Assembly: GCA_017556845.1 (NCBI GenBank)
Contig: JAFYMA010000163.1
Coordinates: forward strand, 1 to 7,841
DNA: 7,841 bases
Reading direction: 5' to 3'
Source: Clostridia bacterium
GTDB lineage: Bacteria > Bacillota > Clostridia > Oscillospirales > CAG-272
The position numbers were made by a program, and so were the translations under genes. Shown here piece after piece: positions 1-6,404 of the stretch (position 1 is its first letter; the number at the start of each line of letters is the position of its first letter). The notes beneath the pieces were generated by a model. The model did no database searches, had not been told where the DNA came from, and saw only the letters and a program-made list of their open reading frames with translations.

Positions 1-491
1 GGACGGCCGCAGTATCTCGTTCCGTACAGCTTCGTCATATGAGGCACGACGGTGAACATATCGCCGAGTGCTACGCGCTTTTCAGCCTCCTTTTTGCTCT
101 TTGCACCGATGTCGATGAAGAATTTATCCGATTTCAGATCGCTTGCCTTAGTGCCCTCCTCGTACGCCAGCACACCCTTTACACCCTTTGACGATACTAC
201 CGAGCAGTATGCGTATGCGATAAAGTCAATACCGCCGACGGGTGCTATGCGGATAAGTCCGTCGTCCTGAATGAACATAGATATAAATCCGATCTCGTCA
301 GCGTGAGCGCAAAGCATAACGCGCTTTGCATCGGGATATTTCGATCTTTTAAGGCAAATGAGATTGCCGAGTGCATCGTATGATATTTCGTCAACGTACG
401 GGGAAATTTCGTTTTCTATCAGCTTCGTCACACGGCTCTCGTCCGATGTGACACCGCCCGTCATCATTATTTTTTTAAGAAAATCAACCAT
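1..491 (-). CDS. M42 family metallopeptidase, N-terminal part (runs off left edge)
   Basis: This is the first 163 codons of an M42 aminopeptidase (glutamyl aminopeptidase/endoglucanase M/FrvX type), a cytoplasmic two-metal enzyme that trims short peptides. The translation begins MVDFLKKIMMTGG. It carries the family's N-terminal pattern: YDALGNL at about residues 38-44, then CAHADEIGF at 61-69, whose H63 is the first metal ligand and D65 the adjacent catalytic Asp. PVGGID follows at 84-89, and the visible part then enters the region of the inserted beta domain. The bridging Asp, Glu-Glu pair and last His lie outside the window, so activity cannot be judged. The ATG at 491 is supported by AAAGGAG at 505-499, 7 nt upstream, which overlaps the stop codon of the preceding M42 gene; translation is probably coupled. 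It is the last visible gene of the murD-led operon and is closest to the 347-residue paralogue next to it. The family call is firm; the substrate is unknown. Confidence 0.9.
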   Translation of the reverse strand, partial: MVDFLKKIMMTGGVTSDESRVTKLIENEISPYVDEISYDALGNLICLKRSKYPDAKRVMLCAHADEIGFISMFIQDDGLIRIAPVGGIDFIAYAYCSVVSSKGVKGVLAYEEGTKASDLKSDKFFIDIGAKSKKEAEKRVALGDMFTVVPHMTKLYGTRYCGR

Positions 492-503
492 TTCAAAGCT
501 CCT

Positions 504-1547
504 TTATATATCGTTCAAGGCTACCGCATAAGCAAAATCGACTGCGGAATAATAATCGTCCATATTGATAACACAGCAGGCTGTGTGGATATATCTTGAC
601 GGTATTGAAAGCGTTGCGCACCGCACGCCGCCTGATGCCTTGTGTATGCCTCCTGCATCGTTTCCGCCCGAAACGAGCGTTTTTATCTGGTATTTAAGAC
701 CGTTTTTCGCTGCAAGATCCATCATAGCCTGTACGACCTGCTTGCGATATACGGTCGAGTGATCCATAAGTGAAAGGCTTACGCCCTTTGACAGATGCGA
801 TACCTGCTTGTGCGGCGGAACGTCGGGCACGTCAGCGACGGCAGTACATTCGAGTATCAGGGCAAAATCGGGCTTTATACGCTCGCTTGCCGTTACGGCG
901 CCGCTTCTTCCGACCTCCTCACGCACGGTAAATGCAAAATACAGAGTATTTTCGGGGGTAATTCCGTTTTCCCTTATGCGTTTTATAACCTCGCACATAA
1001 CGCAGCAGCCTGCTCTGTCGTCAAGTGCCTTTGCCTTGATAAATCCGTTGCCGAATTCTATAAATTCCGAATCAAACGTACCGTACGAGCCGACGGGCAG
1101 ACATTCAAGCGCCTGCTGCTTACCGTCAGCGCCGATATTTACGTGCATATTTTCAAGAGGGATATACTCGCCTCTTTCCTTTGCGCTCTGGCAGTGGATC
1201 GCCTTTGAGTCTATGACGCCCTTTATTTTTTCGCCGTTTTTGCCAAGAAACGTAACCCGCCTTGCGCATAACGCACCAAGGTCGATACCGCCGACGGTGT
1301 GAAAGTACAGACAGCCCTCGTCATCCGCCGTACGTATCATAAAGCCTACCTCGTCCGTATGGGCGCAGATCATAACGCGCTTGTCCGTTTTGCCGTTTAT
1401 TTTGATTATCAGATTGCCGAGCGCATCCGTTATCATCTCGTCTGCGTATGCGCCGACCTGCTCTTTAATTATCTGTACGACCTCAGATTCGCATCCCGAC
1501 GGGCCGAATGCACAGCACAATTTTTCCAAAAGCTGCTTACTGTCCAT
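504..1547 (-). CDS. M42 family metallopeptidase (second of three in tandem)
   Basis: A complete 347-residue M42 aminopeptidase, a normal length for the family. The metal and catalytic set is intact: H63 and D65 in CAHTDEVGF, the bridging Asp D176 in KALDDRAGC, the Glu pair E210-E211 in VREEVG (general base plus ligand), E233 in LECTAVADVP at the position of the usual Asp/Glu ligand, and H321 in YIHTACCVI. SGGNDAG near 293-299 matches the family's GGTDAG stretch. Known members form tetrahedral dodecamers (TET) that degrade peptides in the cytoplasm; some relatives were annotated as 'cellulase M', but the peptidase role is the better supported one. The start at 1547 abuts the TAA of the upstream gene (TAAATG, zero gap), with only a weak GGTGA as ribosome binding site inside the upstream gene's end, so translation is probably coupled. 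No signal peptide is seen. Substrate specificity is not predictable from the sequence. Confidence 0.95.
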   Translation of the reverse strand: MDSKQLLEKLCCAFGPSGCESEVVQIIKEQVGAYADEMITDALGNLIIKINGKTDKRVMICAHTDEVGFMIRTADDEGCLYFHTVGGIDLGALCARRVTFLGKNGEKIKGVIDSKAIHCQSAKERGEYIPLENMHVNIGADGKQQALECLPVGSYGTFDSEFIEFGNGFIKAKALDDRAGCCVMCEVIKRIRENGITPENTLYFAFTVREEVGRSGAVTASERIKPDFALILECTAVADVPDVPPHKQVSHLSKGVSLSLMDHSTVYRKQVVQAMMDLAAKNGLKYQIKTLVSGGNDAGGIHKASGGVRCATLSIPSRYIHTACCVINMDDYYSAVDFAYAVALNDI

Positions 1548-2570
1548 TTATTTCACCAATACGTCTTTTATAAAGCCTGCTGTAAGGCGGGCGGTATATT
1601 CAACGTCCTTTATATCAATTATCTCCGAATACGTGTGCATATTGAGCAGCGGAATGCTCATAAGCACCGTGGGAATACCTACGCTTACCGTCGGTATATC
1701 GTTGCCGTTCGTTCCCGTATTTGCGCCGTCGCAGGCAAGACTGTACGGAATATCGCTTCGCTCAGCATACGATATAAGACTGTCAACGGCGTTTTTTTCA
1801 AGAATTGCCGAAACGGATATTTCAGGACCGTGAGCCATAGGCGACGAGGAATAAACGGTATTTTTCTCCTCGGGTATTTCAGCACCCGTAACGTCAAGCA
1901 CTACGGCATAGTCGGGGGCGAAATTATACGCGCCGACAACGGAGCTTTTGCCTATCTCCTCACGGGATGAAAGCATAACGGCAAGCTCGATATCGCACCC
2001 GTCAAGCATTTCTGCTGCCATAACTGCACATACGATACATATTTTATCGTCAAAGCCCTTGCCGCAAAGACGGCCGTTTTTAAGCTCGGTCATACTGTAT
2101 CTGAACGATACGGCACAGCCTATGCGAACGCCGAAGCGTTCAAGGTCGTCCTTGGTGTAGCCCGTGTCGATATACAATTCGTGTATCTGCGGCGGCTTTT
2201 TTTCCGTCTTTAAATGCGGGGGAGTTGAGCAGATAACGCCGTATATCTCTTTGTCCGCATGCACTGTCACCTCACACGGCTGAAGTATCTTGCAATCTAT
2301 TCCGCCGACGTTTATAACACGCAAAAATCCCTCGTCGGTAACATCCGATACGAGAAATCCGACCTCGTCCATATGGGCGTCTATCAGTATTCTTTTTGCG
2401 TTTTCGCTTTTTGCGTGCCTTATGAGAATGAAGTTTCCTGCTCTGTCGCATATAAGCTCGTCAAAAAAGCGTTCTTTTATTTCTTTTATCACGTCAAGAG
2501 CGTTTTCCTCACTGCCCGAAACGGTAACATGGCGCGTAAGACGCTCGCAAAGGCTTTTTACGTTTATCAT
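1548..2570 (-). CDS. M42 family metallopeptidase (first of three in tandem)
   Basis: A complete 340-residue M42 peptidase. Its key residues are H66/D68 in DAHMDEVGF, D174 in KGFDDK, E204-E205 in SREEIG, D226 in LDVTGAEIP and H312 in NMHTYSEIID, which gives a full two-metal site. It is clearly more divergent than its two downstream neighbours. It has Asp rather than Glu at the fourth ligand position, TGTNGND near 285-291 in place of GG(T/N)DAG, and the classical HTYSE ending where the 347-residue paralogue has HTACC. These differences argue for a distinct specificity or subunit role rather than a recent duplication. The ATG at 2570 follows the murD stop by 7 nt, with GAGGT in the overlap region serving as ribosome binding site. 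It is predicted to be cytoplasmic. The family is certain; the natural substrate and whether it co-assembles with the neighbours are unknown. Confidence 0.95.
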   Translation of the reverse strand: MINVKSLCERLTRHVTVSGSEENALDVIKEIKERFFDELICDRAGNFILIRHAKSENAKRILIDAHMDEVGFLVSDVTDEGFLRVINVGGIDCKILQPCEVTVHADKEIYGVICSTPPHLKTEKKPPQIHELYIDTGYTKDDLERFGVRIGCAVSFRYSMTELKNGRLCGKGFDDKICIVCAVMAAEMLDGCDIELAVMLSSREEIGKSSVVGAYNFAPDYAVVLDVTGAEIPEEKNTVYSSSPMAHGPEISVSAILEKNAVDSLISYAERSDIPYSLACDGANTGTNGNDIPTVSVGIPTVLMSIPLLNMHTYSEIIDIKDVEYTARLTAGFIKDVLVK

Positions 2571-2577
2571 TTTTACC

Positions 2578-3960
2578 TCATTTAAAATCGTTTACTATCT
2601 TTTTAAAGGTGTTTCCCCTGTGCTCAAAGTTGTCAAACGCATCAAAGCTGGCGGCGGCGGGGGAAAGAAGCACGATATCGCCGTCCTTTGCAATGCTCCT
2701 GCATTTTTCAACTGCCGAGGTAAATGCGCTTTCACTGTATATCTTTATCTTATCGGGCGTATATTCCGGGTGAGATACTATCGCAGAATATATTTTTTCA
2801 GCGTTTGCACCCGTCAGCACAACTGCCTCAGCTTTGTCAAATAGCGGCTTTACAAGCGGCTCGTACGGGATATTTTTATCGTAACCGCCGAGTATCACTA
2901 TCACGCCCTTATCAAAGCAGGACAGCGCTGCAATCGTTCTCGTTGGGCTTGAATCTATTGATGAATTGTAGTATTTTACCCCGTCAAGCTGACGGATAAA
3001 TTCGCACCTGTGGGCAACTCCGCCGAACGTCCTTGCTACCGTTCTTATGCTTTCGTCCGATACGAGTCCCGATAATACGCCGATCGCCGCCATATAGTTT
3101 TCAGCGTTGTGGCGTCCGGGGATCATAATTTCGCAAAGCCTTACGATACGGCTTTCGGAGCTTTCATCGTACCGAACTATATAACCGTCCTTTATATATA
3201 CTCCGCAGGGTGACGGCGGCTTTTCTTCTGACGAAAAATAAACCGTTTTTCCGTTGCCTGCCATATTTGCGGTTATGGGACACGCGGCATTCGTTACGAG
3301 CAGACCCGTGTTGTCCTGATGAATGAAAATATTCTTTTTTGCGTTGGTGTATTCGTCCATATCCGTATGCCAGTTCAGGTGATTTGGCGAGATGTTCGTC
3401 ACAACGCACCGCTTCGGCGAGCGTGTCATCGTCTGAAGCTGGAATGAAGAAAGCTCAATTACGGCGTAATCGTCCTTTTTCATTTCTTCAACGCGGGGCA
3501 AAAGCGGCGTGCCTATGTTTCCGCCGAGGAAAACGCGCTTGCCGTCCGCCTTGAGTATTTCCGATACGAGCGTCGTCGTGGTAGTCTTTCCGTCGCTTCC
3601 CGTTATCGCTATCATATTGCACGGGCAAAGCTCAAAGAAAAGCTCCATTTCCGAGGTGAGATAAGCACCGCCTTCAACGGCTTTTGCTATATGCTCCTCT
3701 GTATGACGGATACCTGGCGAGCGGAATATTATTTCTCCTTCGAGAGACGACAGATATTCGTCTCCGCATATTACCCTTGCGCCCTTTTTTTCAAGTGCTT
3801 CATACTTTTCCTTTGCATCGTCATACGGCTTTTTGTCGCGTGCCGTTACGATGGCACCTGCCGAAAGCAAAAAGTCAACGAGCGGTATATTGCTTACGCC
3901 GAGGCCGATAACGTCGATGCGCTTGCCCTTGACGGCGTTTTTGTATTCACTTACTGTCAT
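2578..3960 (-). CDS. murD: UDP-N-acetylmuramoyl-L-alanine--D-glutamate ligase MurD
   Basis: A cytoplasmic Mur ligase that adds D-glutamate to UDP-MurNAc-L-Ala using ATP, the second amino acid step of peptidoglycan precursor synthesis. It has 460 residues, normal for the family (E. coli 438). An N-terminal Rossmann-like UDP-binding domain carries GLGVSN at 19-24. The ATP P-loop TGSDGKTTT spans 120-128, with K125 the phosphate-binding Lys. GGNIG is at 146-150, ELSSFQL at 169-175 and NHLNWH at 193-198 (usually DHLDRH or NHLDxH). EYTNAKK at 203-209 contains K208, the expected carbamylated Lys. GRHNAEN is at 282-288, and the C-terminal domain has AHRCE at 316-320 and NSSIDSSPTRT at 332-342, the clostridial-type version of the glutamate/ATP loop. 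The end LLSPAAASFDAFDNFEHRG (431-449) is diagnostic for MurD. The ATG at 3960 is preceded by GGAG with 8 nt spacing. It is the first gene of the minus-strand operon. MurD usually sits in the mra/dcw cluster; here it stands with peptidases, which is unusual but tolerated in Clostridia. Confidence 0.97.
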   Translation of the reverse strand: MTVSEYKNAVKGKRIDVIGLGVSNIPLVDFLLSAGAIVTARDKKPYDDAKEKYEALEKKGARVICGDEYLSSLEGEIIFRSPGIRHTEEHIAKAVEGGAYLTSEMELFFELCPCNMIAITGSDGKTTTTTLVSEILKADGKRVFLGGNIGTPLLPRVEEMKKDDYAVIELSSFQLQTMTRSPKRCVVTNISPNHLNWHTDMDEYTNAKKNIFIHQDNTGLLVTNAACPITANMAGNGKTVYFSSEEKPPSPCGVYIKDGYIVRYDESSESRIVRLCEIMIPGRHNAENYMAAIGVLSGLVSDESIRTVARTFGGVAHRCEFIRQLDGVKYYNSSIDSSPTRTIAALSCFDKGVIVILGGYDKNIPYEPLVKPLFDKAEAVVLTGANAEKIYSAIVSHPEYTPDKIKIYSESAFTSAVEKCRSIAKDGDIVLLSPAAASFDAFDNFEHRGNTFKKIVNDFK

Positions 3961-3978
3961 TGTAGATTCTCCGTTCTT

Positions 3979-3991
3979 ACGTCTGTGACGT
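3979..3991 (-). promoter_or_regulatory. Short inverted repeat in the murD leader
   Basis: ACGTC-TGT-GACGT is a perfect 5 bp inverted repeat with a 3 nt centre, located at about +5 to +17 of the predicted murD transcript. It could be a transcript-stabilising 5' hairpin or a small operator. It may also be chance, since 5 bp arms are short. No T-tract follows on the minus strand, so it is not a terminator. Confidence 0.3.
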
Positions 3992-4001
3992 TGTGTTTTT
4001 T

Positions 4002-4030
4002 ATTATACTACACTTAACTGTAATATTCAA
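4002..4030 (-). promoter_or_regulatory. Sigma-A promoter of the murD-M42 operon
   Basis: Read on the minus strand, TTGAAT (4030-4025) and TATAAT (4007-4002) are separated by exactly 17 nt, with a perfect -10 and 5 of 6 matches at -35. The expected transcription start is near 3995, giving a leader of about 35 nt before the murD ATG. No other good promoter is apparent between here and the left edge, consistent with one operon for murD and the three peptidases. Confidence 0.85.
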
Positions 4031-4047
4031 GGGGAGAGAACAAAAAA

Positions 4048-4059
4048 ATAACGCGTTAT
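4048..4059. promoter_or_regulatory. 12 bp palindrome between the divergent promoters
   Basis: ATAACGCGTTAT is a perfect 12 bp palindrome in the 66 bp that separate the -35 boxes of the murD and aminotransferase promoters (18 nt from the former, 37 nt from the latter). Its position suits a dimeric regulator that could affect both units. No regulator gene is adjacent, so this is only a candidate operator. Confidence 0.35.
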
Positions 4060-4068
4060 ATAAGGAGA

Positions 4069-4085
4069 AAAAAATAATATTTTTT
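4069..4085. promoter_or_regulatory. A/T-tract inverted repeat upstream of the aminotransferase promoter (UP-element-like)
   Basis: AAAAAATA-A-TATTTTTT is an 8 bp inverted repeat with a 1 nt centre, ending 11 nt before the -35 box of the plus-strand promoter. Phased A and T tracts at this distance resemble UP elements that contact the RNA polymerase alpha subunit and strengthen transcription. This is inferred from position and composition only. Confidence 0.35.
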
Positions 4086-4096
4086 CGTTTTTGGTA

Positions 4097-4125
4097 TTGA
4101 AAACGGCTGTGTGAAATGATATAAT
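4097..4125 (+). promoter_or_regulatory. Sigma-A promoter of the aminotransferase-trpS operon
   Basis: TTGAAA (4097-4102) and TATAAT (4120-4125) are separated by 17 nt, a near-perfect sigma-A promoter. The predicted start of transcription is near 4132. The first in-frame ATG of the aminotransferase reading frame (4124-4126) lies inside the -10 box and so cannot be in the transcript. This forces the start codon downstream to 4163. Confidence 0.88.
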
Positions 4126-4144
4126 GGATAAAATCGTATTTAAC

Positions 4145-4158
4145 GAAAGGAATATTCC
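4145..4158 (+). promoter_or_regulatory. Ribosome binding site of the aminotransferase, overlapping a palindrome
   Basis: GAAAGGAA (4145-4152) provides an AGGA core about 10-11 nt before the ATG at 4163 and decides the start of the gene. The same bases form half of GGAATATTCC (4149-4158), a perfect 10 bp palindrome. It could serve as a protein-binding site in the leader DNA, but a hairpin is unlikely because there is no loop. Confidence 0.6.
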
Positions 4159-4162
4159 CAAA

Positions 4163-5353
4163 ATGCAGATAACAGTTTCCAACAGAGCTTCAACGCTGAA
4201 GCCCTCAGCTATAAGAGAGATATTCAAGTCGCTTACGGACCCGTCGGTCATATCCTTTGCCGCAGGCAATCCGTCACCTGAAAGCTTTCCCGTTGCGGAT
4301 ATGCAGCGTTTTGCAAACGATATATTTGAAAATAACGCAAATACCGCACTTCAGTACAGTATAACGGAGGGATATATCCCGTTGAGATCCGCTATTCTTG
4401 AAAGACAGAAAAGCAAATTCAACATCGGTAAGGATCACGACACCGTTCTCGTTATGACGGGCGGTCAGCAGGGTATAGAGCATACGTGTAAGATGCTGTG
4501 CAACGAGGGCGACACGGTAATATGCGAGGAGCCTACGTTTATAGGTGCATTGAATGCGTTCCGTTCATACGGCTGCCGTCTTGCAGGCGTTCCCATGGAC
4601 GATGACGGAATAAATATAGAAAAGCTGGAGCAGGCTTGCAAAGATAACCCCAACGCAAAGATAATATACCTCATACCCACGTTCCAGAACCCCACGGGTA
4701 AGACCATGAGCCTTGAAAAGCGTATAGCGTGCCTTGAAATTGCGAAAAAGTACGGCCTTTTCATTCTTGAGGATAACCCCTACGGCGAGCTTCGTTTTTC
4801 AGGTGAGGACGTTCCCACTATAAAGAGTATGGACACGGAGGGCAGAGTTATATACTGCAGCTCGTTTTCAAAGATACTTTCCGCAGGTATGCGTGTCGGA
4901 TTTTTGATCTTGCACGAGGAAATAGCGGGCAAAATAGCGATATTGAAGCAGATATCCGACGTTCACACGAATATCTTTTTCCAGATGATGTGCCATAAAT
5001 TCCTTACGGAATACGACCTTGATGCGCATATCGAAAAGATAAAGAAGCTGTACGGCAGAAAAGCGGGCCTTATGCTCAAATGCCTTGACGAGTCAATGCC
5101 CGAGGGCTTTACATACACAAGACCCGACGGCGGATTGTTCATCTGGGGCGATATGCCGAAGACGATAGATCCCAAATCGTTTATAAAGGAGCTTACGGAA
5201 AACAAGCTGGCGGTAGTGCCCGGTGCGACGTTTATGTGCGACGGTGAGGCTGTATGCCACGGCTTCAGAATGAATTATTCCACCCCGTCCGACGAGCAGA
5301 TAATCAAGGGCGTTGACATTCTTGCGACAGTAGCGAAAAGGAATTTGAAATAA
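4163..5353 (+). CDS. PLP-dependent class I/II aminotransferase (2-aminoadipate/LysN-like family)
   Basis: A 396-residue fold-type I aminotransferase that moves amino groups between an amino acid and a 2-oxo acid in the cytoplasm. Landmarks are SFAAGNPSPESFP at 31-43 (N-terminal substrate-site segment), TGGQQGIE at 99-106 (PLP phosphate-binding loop), PTFQNPTG at 172-179 with N176, EDNPYGEL at 203-210 with D204 contacting the pyridine nitrogen and Y207, SSFSKILSAGMRVG at 233-246 with Schiff-base Lys K237 and phosphate-binding R244, and GFRMNYS at 367-373 with R369 for the substrate carboxylate. This pattern is that of the family annotated as 2-aminoadipate transaminase or the catalytic half of MocR regulators; there is no N-terminal GntR domain. 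The longer version starting at 4124 is rejected because that ATG is within the promoter. It overlaps trpS by one base (TAATG). The true donor (aromatic, branched-chain, aminoadipate) cannot be told; being next to trpS only weakly hints at aromatic substrates. Confidence 0.93.
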   Translation: MQITVSNRASTLKPSAIREIFKSLTDPSVISFAAGNPSPESFPVADMQRFANDIFENNANTALQYSITEGYIPLRSAILERQKSKFNIGKDHDTVLVMTGGQQGIEHTCKMLCNEGDTVICEEPTFIGALNAFRSYGCRLAGVPMDDDGINIEKLEQACKDNPNAKIIYLIPTFQNPTGKTMSLEKRIACLEIAKKYGLFILEDNPYGELRFSGEDVPTIKSMDTEGRVIYCSSFSKILSAGMRVGFLILHEEIAGKIAILKQISDVHTNIFFQMMCHKFLTEYDLDAHIEKIKKLYGRKAGLMLKCLDESMPEGFTYTRPDGGLFIWGDMPKTIDPKSFIKELTENKLAVVPGATFMCDGEAVCHGFRMNYSTPSDEQIIKGVDILATVAKRNLK

Positions 5354-6354
5354 TGGAAAACACACAGAACAAGAAAAGAATTTTTTCGGGTGTACAGCCC
5401 AGCGGAAACCTTACGATCGGAAATTATCTCGGCGCTATCAAGAACTGGACAACACTGCAGGACGATTACGAGTGCCTTTACTGCGTAGTCGATCAGCACG
5501 CTATAACGGTGCGTCAGACCCCTGCCGATCTCCGCAGAAGAACGTATGAAATAATGGCAATATACATTGCGTGCGGTCTTGATCCCGAAAAGAATATAAT
5601 GTACGTGCAAAGCCACGTTCCCGCACACACCCAGCTTTCCTGGGTGCTTAACTGCTATACGATGTTCGGTGAATTGTCAAGAATGACTCAGTTCAAGGAT
5701 AAAAGCTCGAAAAACGCCGATAATATAAACGCAGGCCTTTTCACTTATCCTACGCTTATGGCGTCCGATATTCTGCTTTATCAGGCTGATCTTGTGCCCG
5801 TGGGCGAGGATCAGCGTCAGCACATCGAGCTTACGCGCGATATTGCAGCACGCTTCAACTCCGTATACGGCGATACGTTCAAGATACCCGAGCCGTACAT
5901 AACGAAGGGCGCAAAGATAAACTCCCTTGCAGAGCCGACAAAAAAAATGAGCAAATCCGATCCTAACGCCAACGCATACGTATCGCTGCTTGACAATAAG
6001 GACGAGATAATAAAAAAATTCCGCAGAGCCGTAACGGACAGCGACGCCGTCGTATGCAGAGCAGAGGGTAAGGACGGCATAAACAATCTTATGACGATAT
6101 ACTCCTGCTTTACGGGCAAAACGGACGAGGAGATAGTAAAGGAATTTGAGGGCAAGGGCTACGGCGATTTCAAGCTCGCAGTAGGTCAGGTATGTGCTGA
6201 CAGTCTTGCTCCCATACAGGAAGAATTTGAAAGACTTATGAAGGATAAGGCGTATTTGGAGCAGATATTCAAGGCAAATTCGGAAAAAGCCGCATATCTT
6301 GCAAGAAAAACGCTTTCCAAGGTCTACCGCAAGGTCGGCTTTGTTCAGATCTGA
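5353..6354 (+). CDS. trpS: Tryptophan--tRNA ligase (tryptophanyl-tRNA synthetase)
   Basis: A class Ic aminoacyl-tRNA synthetase that charges tRNA-Trp with tryptophan. It has 333 residues, the normal bacterial size. FSGVQPSGNLTIGNYLGAI at 11-29 includes TIGN, the family's form of the HIGH signature. VDQHA at 46-50, FGELSRMTQFKDK at 105-117, YPTLMASDILLY at 132-143 and VPVGEDQRQHIEL at 148-160 form the tryptophan and adenylate site. KKMSKSD at 197-203 is the KMSKS loop. The helical anticodon-binding end is complete, finishing KVGFVQI. The ATG overlaps the stop of the aminotransferase (TAATG), with AAAGGAA about 10 nt upstream, so the two are co-transcribed and probably translationally coupled. 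There is no room for a T-box leader directly before trpS, and the 31 nt leader of the operon is too short for one, so tRNA-Trp sensing is not apparent here. It ends 6 nt before a strong terminator. Confidence 0.97.
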   Translation: MENTQNKKRIFSGVQPSGNLTIGNYLGAIKNWTTLQDDYECLYCVVDQHAITVRQTPADLRRRTYEIMAIYIACGLDPEKNIMYVQSHVPAHTQLSWVLNCYTMFGELSRMTQFKDKSSKNADNINAGLFTYPTLMASDILLYQADLVPVGEDQRQHIELTRDIAARFNSVYGDTFKIPEPYITKGAKINSLAEPTKKMSKSDPNANAYVSLLDNKDEIIKKFRRAVTDSDAVVCRAEGKDGINNLMTIYSCFTGKTDEEIVKEFEGKGYGDFKLAVGQVCADSLAPIQEEFERLMKDKAYLEQIFKANSEKAAYLARKTLSKVYRKVGFVQI

Positions 6355-6360
6355 TAAAAT

Positions 6361-6404
6361 ACGGGGCTGCCGCCGTAAAGACGGCAACTCCGTTTTTGCT
6401 TTTT
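6361..6404 (+). terminator. Rho-independent terminator after trpS, between convergent genes
   Basis: ACGGGGCTGCCG (6361-6372) pairs with CGGCAACTCCGT (6382-6393) with one G-U pair and one mismatch, followed by TTTTTGCTTTTT (6393-6404). A second register, GCCGT-AAAG-ACGGC, is possible because CCG is duplicated. On the plus strand this is a good terminator for trpS. The small-protein operon on the other strand stops at 6403, so its transcript would enter the same hairpin. There the downstream T-run is only ATTTTATC, so it may act weakly in both directions. Confidence 0.85.

Noticed and set aside
504..1547. Annotation of the M42 genes as endoglucanase/cellulase M
   Set aside because: All residues match two-metal aminopeptidases, there is no signal peptide or carbohydrate-binding domain, and the cellulase name in this family is historical.
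1299..1970. Long plus-strand open frame (223 codons) opposite two M42 genes
   Set aside because: It lies antisense across the junction of two clear peptidases, has no ribosome binding site and encodes Tyr/Arg-rich nonsense typical of a shadow frame.
4124..4162. Aminotransferase start at ATG 4124
   Set aside because: The ATG is inside the TATAAT box of a near-perfect promoter, so it would not be transcribed.
4126..4162. T-box or other riboswitch controlling the aminotransferase-trpS unit
   Set aside because: The leader between the predicted transcript start and the ATG is about 31 nt, too short for a T-box, and no T-box sequence is present.
5677..6387. Minus-strand open frame of 236 codons opposite trpS
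   Set aside because: It is a shadow of trpS; the translation has no motif, and the frame runs through the trpS terminator without a ribosome binding site.
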